64,000 nucleotides of DNA from Klebsormidium nitens (taxonomy: Eukaryota; Streptophyta; Klebsormidiophyceae; Klebsormidiales; Klebsormidiaceae), in assembly GCA_000708835.1 (NCBI GenBank), contig DF237140.1:86875-150874 (forward strand), written 5' to 3'. The notes under the pieces were generated by a model. The model was not told where the DNA came from. It worked only from the letters and a program-made list of their open reading frames with translations, and did not search any database. Position numbers and translations under genes: made by a program. Below, one piece after another: positions 58,606 through 64,000 of this stretch (position 1 is the first letter of the stretch; each line of letters begins with the position of its first letter).

Positions 58606-59432
58606 TGGATACGAGTTACAACTTGGAGACTTAGTCTACGGCCTGGTCATCTGAGACCACGCGCGAGTTGCGAATGGCGCGAACTCAATCAATTTCAAGT
58701 ATCACCATCCAGAAAAATCTCTGGAATTGCTTTCGTCAAAAGGGACCGGGCTGACTGGCTGCAAAAAACAAACACAGAAACGCCGCACAAACCGTCATCT
58801 CAGGCGTGCAAGTTGGCATGTACTCTGATCAGCTCTCGACTCTAGAAATCCCAAATCGCTTGACGAGCGCTTGTAATTGATTGCAATTGCGATGGTAAGC
58901 CTGACGGACTCACAGGGGATTCTCAACAAGCGGTTTTAGGGTTTTATCTAGATCCTCTCCAGAGATTTGCTTTGAAGGAGCAACATGTGATAGCCGTCCA
59001 TGTGTCACGTCACGCATACTACAACCGGGCTACACGAGCCGAGACGAAGGAGTTATGCACGCTCATACGAAGACGGGACTCCAAGAAAGGAGCTCCTCCA
59101 ATCGCTCTCTGGGCTTCAGTGTCTTCACTTTCTTCCGGACAACTTATTGGCTTTCCTCGCCAAGGACAGAATCCTCCAGGCCCTCAACAGATTCGGGCTT
59201 TCCTGTATAGAGGCTTAAAGCGAGGGCAAAGAAGTTAGGCACCCGCCGTCAGCGCCAAGGGTTAAAGAAAGACTGCCGCAGCTTTTGGCGGGGAGCAGCG
59301 AGCCAAAAGGCACGTGATCGGCCAAACTTTGCCGCACGCCTTCCACTTCCGCACTCCAGAGACCTGCCGAAACTGGCCAGCGCGCGCATCCTATATACAT
59401 GCATGTAGGACGGATGCGTAATCACCGGCCCT

Positions 59433-59443
59433 TATATAAGCAG
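59433..59443 (+). promoter_or_regulatory. Candidate TATA box
   Basis: cttatataagc is one of the few canonical TATA boxes in the gene-poor half and sits about 70 bp before an ATG. Confidence 0.35.
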
Positions 59444-59500
59444 CCTGTCACCTGAAGAAGAAAGACCTGAAAGACTTTTGATGAATTAGGGGAGGGGATC

Positions 59501-59713
59501 ATGGACCAGAGGAGATTATCCACGCTGAGAAGAACAGCAAAGTTTTATTATCCTTCCATCCATAAGCAGTGCCTTCATCCGTTGCAAGGGCATCAACAAG
59601 AACATCAGGACACCTTTCGGTTCGCTCTACGTCAAAAGCGCCGACGTCATCGGATCGTTGCCCGGACTCTGAAGCGCATGAAGCTGGACCAGATGTACGA
59701 ATATGGGGACTGA
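59501..59713 (+). CDS. Possible small basic protein, unrecognised
   Basis: A 70-codon frame starts with ATG at 59501, about 70 bp after a good TATA box (cttatataagc, about 59433). The product would be rich in Arg, Gln and Lys with no signal peptide or membrane segment. Another frame over the same DNA also reads smoothly near its end, so this may be chance. Not recognised. Confidence 0.2.
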   Translation: MDQRRLSTLRRTAKFYYPSIHKQCLHPLQGHQQEHQDTFRFALRQKRRRHRIVARTLKRMKLDQMYEYGD

Positions 59714-61489
59714 AGTAAATCGCGTGAAATGGTTGGGGCTCCGAAAACCCATCGGCAGCCCGCGAGCTTTCGTAGCTCTCTCGCATACGAGTCTGACTAG
59801 TACAAACGTTCGAAGGGCGTCACTGCACCGAACGAGACAGTGCTTGTGGAATGCTAATTTCAAGCCGCGGCTCTGCTGCTAAGATTTACATCGTTATTGA
59901 TTTTCCGAACAATTGCTCGTCTGTGGGAACCTGAAAAAGAATTCAAAAACAGTGGGTTGCCTCATCGACAGACGTATGAGTCACTGGAATAAAGAGGGCT
60001 CAACGCCTGAGCACGTGGGGTGAATCTAGCAAAGTCGAATCTCTGTACCAACATCTGTGGAAGCAAGAGTTACGTTCCGTACCGACGGCATCAGGTTCAG
60101 AATCGAAGACCTAATTTAGGAGCTAGGCTCTGAAACGGCGCCCCTGTCCTGATTATCCAGCACAGGGTTTTTTGGCGGTTAACCACAGTCGGTCACGGGC
60201 TGGTTCAAAGCTGGTTAACTGTCTAACGACCAGACTCGAGCAGTAACCAGGTTAACTACCACACTAAACATGGCTATAACGCGGTTATTGAGCAACGAAC
60301 CAGACTGAATTTTGGTTATCGAACCTGGGTAGCAACCAAACCTTCCTGTGGCAGGCCTACGACTTCGAGAAACGCGATCAGTCCTAGAGGCTAGCTTTCG
60401 CAACTACGTCTCTGGAAACAAGCAACACTATCGTATAAAGAGAAGCAGACTGACTCGGAACTTGTTTGATGACTTGTATTGATCTTGCATGGGGAATGTT
60501 CTGGTCGAGGGCGTTTTCTTTGTGGCCCTAGAAGTTGGTTCTCCACCGGTCCCCATGGGAATTGCTCCCAGATACGATACTTCCTCGCCATTTACTTGGT
60601 CAGAAAAGGCGTTCGCCAATCTTTTACTTTAGACGTGCTGCATAAACGGATTGCAATATAAACTTTGCTCCTGAACGACGCTATACTTGAAAGGGCGTGC
60701 CGCCCCGGTCGTCTTTGAGCAGTCGATACTTGGAAACAGAATCCTAAACGAAACGCAAAACGCGATCTGAATGCGAGGTGTATTTGGGAGTGCCTAATCG
60801 TTCAAAAGCTGCAATCTTCGGAGCCAACAGAATCTTGCGGACTTCGGGATACAGGTTCTCAAAAAGGTGTTCTTTCCGACTTTACCCAGAAGAAGAGACA
60901 ACAAAGGAGCTCGGCACTGCCTCGAAGATTCGGAACACCAACTTACTTGCATGCTTATGATCCAGAAAAATTTCGATCTCTTTGTACATTCTTCAACTTT
61001 GGCACGAAGCCTAGAAGGTATCCGATTCCGGAGGCTTTAAGTTGGACCGACACGCACACAGCTTCTGAAAAGGATTGCGCACAGCACTTTCTGCATCCAA
61101 GGCGCCAGGCTTCGGGACTCGGACTCCTTACTGACAGGTTTTGCCGGAATTACATCCAGCTCATGGCCGTGCAGGTCTTTGAAATGTTCGAAAGGCGACC
61201 GGTCGACACAATGGGCCGAAGGAGCTGGGCAGTGGAAATCTTTTCAGAGGCACCACCGTATACTGAGCGAGACGAACACACGCAATTCCATGCGAGAGAA
61301 AGCCCTAAGCGTGTATAACCGTCCAAATACGTATACGGTCCTTTCCTTGAAACGAAGTGTCCACGTCCATACGGGAGATGAGCCCCACGTTCCTGACAAA
61401 AAGGTCTGCCAGCAGGTCTTCCCGACATCTGTCTGGCAGTCTTCAAAGTCTACGGCGGCGACTTTGAAGACGGCCGCTCATCCTTCGGA

Positions 61490-61569
61490 ATTGTCCCCCT
61501 AGTTGCATCGTGCTTGGAGAAACCATATCATTGTCCCCCTAGTTGCATCGTGCTTGCAGAAACCATATC
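61490..61569 (+). repeat. 40 bp tandem duplication
   Basis: Unit attgtccccctagttgcatc plus 20 more bases, twice in a row, with a single mismatch (61516 g, 61556 c). Very recent by divergence. Confidence 0.97.
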
Positions 61570-62190
61570 ACTCTCGAGCGAACCATCCCTATACTAGCGA
61601 GCTACCTTCCGAGTTACTTGAAACATTCGTGCAGAATCCTAGCGGTCTGCATATTGATTACAAGACATGATGATAACAGTAAATCTTGTCAAAGTCTACG
61701 ACTGTAGGCCATTCCAGACATCAACCCTGTCAAGAGCGAGCCCTGTCGGTCAATGCTTCAGCCGGCGGTTTATTTTGGCATTTACCCCCTTGCTTAATAT
61801 GAGCCGCTGCTTTCGATGGACTTTGACCGATGGCAGTTACCCATATGATGCACCACCAGAGGGCTCCAGCTGTACACCAGCTGTTATCCGTACACGATTG
61901 AGCTGTAAGCTCACCGCTTTGCCGCCTCAACAGTACAGTTCCTTGCCCAAAACAAAATACAAAAGGATTGTGTAGTGGTAAATGAACATGCCCGTCAGAA
62001 AAACTAAGTTGTCCCCATCGCTTGTGCGAACGGAGTGTGATTCTTTTTGCCAGAAAAGCCGCACCCAAGAGATCAGATGAGGTGAACAGAACTCACGAAG
62101 ATCTTAAGGTTACTTTCTGGCTTTGAAAGGGAGTTGCAAACAATCTAAATGTTGAGAGCAGTTTGAAAGCCTCGGCTTTTGATCCGTGCG

Positions 62191-64000
62191 GAAGAGTCGA
62201 TGAGGGTACTTATGTTGATGGCGGCGCCTGACAGCCCATGAGCTGACGAGGGCGCGCGCCGGATTTGTGCAATTATCGAGCCAACGAATCATGCATGACT
62301 TAGCTTGCCGTCTTTGTTCAGCAGCAGAAAGGTACTTACTTATTTCAACGGAATGACGCGAAGAAAGGTTAAGAACATTGTACCGACCTGCGAAAATGAA
62401 GCAGAGGTAATGGGCGGACGCCAATTACTTAGTAGCCAATGAGCAGGTTGATCCGCACATGGTTCTTCTCTCTACAGCTAGCGTGGATGCTACCGCTTCG
62501 CTGTCCTCGATCCGGAAGCCCTGAATCTCCGTTCTTCTTTCGCTACCCGGGGCTTCAAGGAAAAGTGAGACCTTTGACGTTATTTCCTTTCAAGATGTTT
62601 CCATCCTCGCCCAACGTTATAAGAGGAGACAAAACGTGGCAATACAAACCCGGGGGCTTTCATACTGCCAATTGAAGGCGTCTTCAACTTGAAGCTTCAG
62701 CGTTTCAGTTCCCTCTCTGACCCAACGCGTTGCTGCAGAAGCGCCCAGGAAAATTGTGACCCATCCCTTCAACTTGCACAAACTTGAAGACCTACGAAGG
62801 AACCTAGATAGGTTGGACCAATACGTTTATTGGTATACATTCTGCGGAAGATGTATAGAGCGAATGTTCCGGGTGCTTCACCAGTTGGCTCCGGGCGAAG
62901 CATGATCTGACGCCGAACATGCAGTTATTGTTGGGCGAATTCAGCCCATCAGCCCGCCAACGTCTTGGCCTTGAGATACCTGATAGAGCACCAGACAAAC
63001 ATTCAACACCTTCCTCCACAATCAAAAGGAGTGAATTTAACACCGCAGCTTTATGATTGTGACACGGAGAGCCTCGGCTTGAGTTTACAATCGCAACAAG
63101 CCGTTCTATGCGAGGGCTTCGGGCATCTGACAGGATCGGCATGGGATTGGCATGGGCTAAATTCCCCAAGTCTTATCTTCCTTGCCCAGCTCAGGAGTTC
63201 ACGCTAAAACGGTACTCCGAGCGAAACAGAAGGATGTGATTGCGCAGTAGGTCACCGTGCCCAGGAGAGAGCTGAGGTATACACTTGTGGCAGAAACGAC
63301 GTCTAGCAAGCGGTTGTGATTGATCTAAGGAGAAATTTTATTGCCATGTTCTTGAAGTTCCTGGTCTCCGTCGAGTCAGTCACGCGCGGACCGCGGATGA
63401 GGTGGATTCCAAGGTCTCTCCTCAAGATATGATGACGATTTGCAATCCAGACAAAGTCCTCAATCCTTCGCACAGAAGGTCCGACTCCACGAAGCTGTAA
63501 GTATAGACATTCCAGCACTCAAGGCGAGCATGCGCCCTTGCTCTGATCAGCTTCTGGGAAAAAACTCCACTGAGAAACTTGAGAACAAAGGTAAGCCCGA
63601 TGGATTCACAGGGGACTCACTGGCGGCGAAGCTGTGGGCTGTCCGGCCGAATACCTAGGAATGTGACGCTCACTTTGTTCCTCAGAGTGAAGGTCTGTTG
63701 AAGTCGAGCTATACGCAGGCATTCGAACGAATAGCAGGCAAATAATTTTGCCCTAGAAGTCTGCCCATCGGTCTTCCAATATCCAGTGTCTTTGTTGACT
63801 TCCAAAAAGTCCGACAAGCATTCGCGTGGTGAAGAGAGAAGACTCTAGTGGCATTCTTTCTTTGCCTTCAAAAGTCGCTACTTCTGCTTCTGAGAAGTGC
63901 TCTCAAGCGGGCGTATCATAGCCGGATCGAATAAAGCGCTGCTTTGAAAAGATGCAATTAAAGAAGTTTTAGGTGAGTAACCTGTTAGAAGTATTTACGC
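62191..64000 (+). repeat. Partial further copy of the repeat block (copy IV)
   Basis: The gacgaggg-cgc / cgagccaacgaat module near 62235 matches modules near 40225, 45490, 47890, 49010 and 57620. tccatcctcgcccaacg near 62587 matches 49214 and 57906. An R2 copy follows at 63130. No gene is supported to the right edge. Confidence 0.6.
63130..63315 (+). repeat. Family R2 copy 4
   Basis: ttatcttccttgcccagctc, cagtaggtcaccgtg and gacgtctagcaagcggtt. It continues into ggtaagcccgatgg near 63590, matching ggtaagcctgacgg near 58893. Confidence 0.7.

Larger units (their letters stand above)
48805..59040 (+). repeat. Copy III of the ~9 kb repeat block
   Basis: Direct continuation of copy II, starting with gacagcccacttagtcc. 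It runs through the same modules and ends near 59.0 kb, where gccgtccatgtgtcacgtcac corresponds to ctgtccacgtgtcactagtcac near 48555. It is longer than II (about 10.2 kb) through insertions, for example about 50785-51080, which separates a CG tract from its usual cacgaagcaagg tail. No gene is supported. Confidence 0.75.
59041..62190. other. Mostly single-copy region between repeat blocks
   Basis: No confident gene. It holds one small TATA-plus-ATG unit (59430-59713), a cluster of GGTTAAC/AACCAG motifs (60170-60340) and a 40 bp tandem duplication (61490-61569). Open frames at 60947-61318 and 61179-61502 match nothing I recognise. Confidence 0.45.

Overview
The window is nuclear DNA of a photosynthetic eukaryote. 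Every gene is broken by spliceosomal introns, two products carry plastid-type presequences, one is a secreted two-domain cupin of the plant legumin type, and one is a CYP72-clan-like P450. The intron style and base composition fit a streptophyte green alga such as Klebsormidium, but that assignment is inference. No long intronless gene, rRNA, tRNA, CRISPR array or prokaryotic operon was found. Exon joins below were worked out by hand from reading frame, GT/GC donors, AG acceptors and family homology.

The left half (1-31.6 kb) holds six genes. They are a P450 running off the left edge (minus, 876-2397); a GT90/CAP10 O-glycosyltransferase (minus, 4116-7747); a VTT/DedA membrane protein (plus, 9521-13362); a plastid TMEM14/FAX-like protein (minus, 14512-17361); and two head-to-head paralogous legumin-like bicupins, A (minus, 18842-24727) and B (plus, 25775-31562). 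The bicupins share a nine-exon plan and a roughly 1.05 kb promoter region. Five of the six genes give closed frames. Bicupin B needs either a weak alternative donor in exon 4 or carries a one-base deletion at the start of exon 5.

The right half (about 32-64 kb) has no gene I can support. It is built from old, diverged direct repeats. One block of about 9-10 kb occurs in tandem (about 40.0-48.8 and 48.8-59 kb), with partial copies on both sides, and contains smaller recurring modules including one followed by an alternating CG tract.

The most striking pattern is inside the genes. In the VTT gene and both bicupins, introns contain tandem copies of the neighbouring exon/intron junction (splice site plus part of the exon), mostly at a spacing of 110-150 bp. 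Some copies are fresh (about 96% alike by eye) and others are decayed, with lost splice sites or stops. In bicupin A the repeat unit carries a perfect ABRE-type G-box (ACACGTGGC in transcript sense) three times. The decoy exon-9 ladder of bicupin B carries TGACGTCA-like and CACGTG-type motifs. Bicupin A also has a 148 bp inverted repeat in introns 3 and 7 that brackets exons 4-7.
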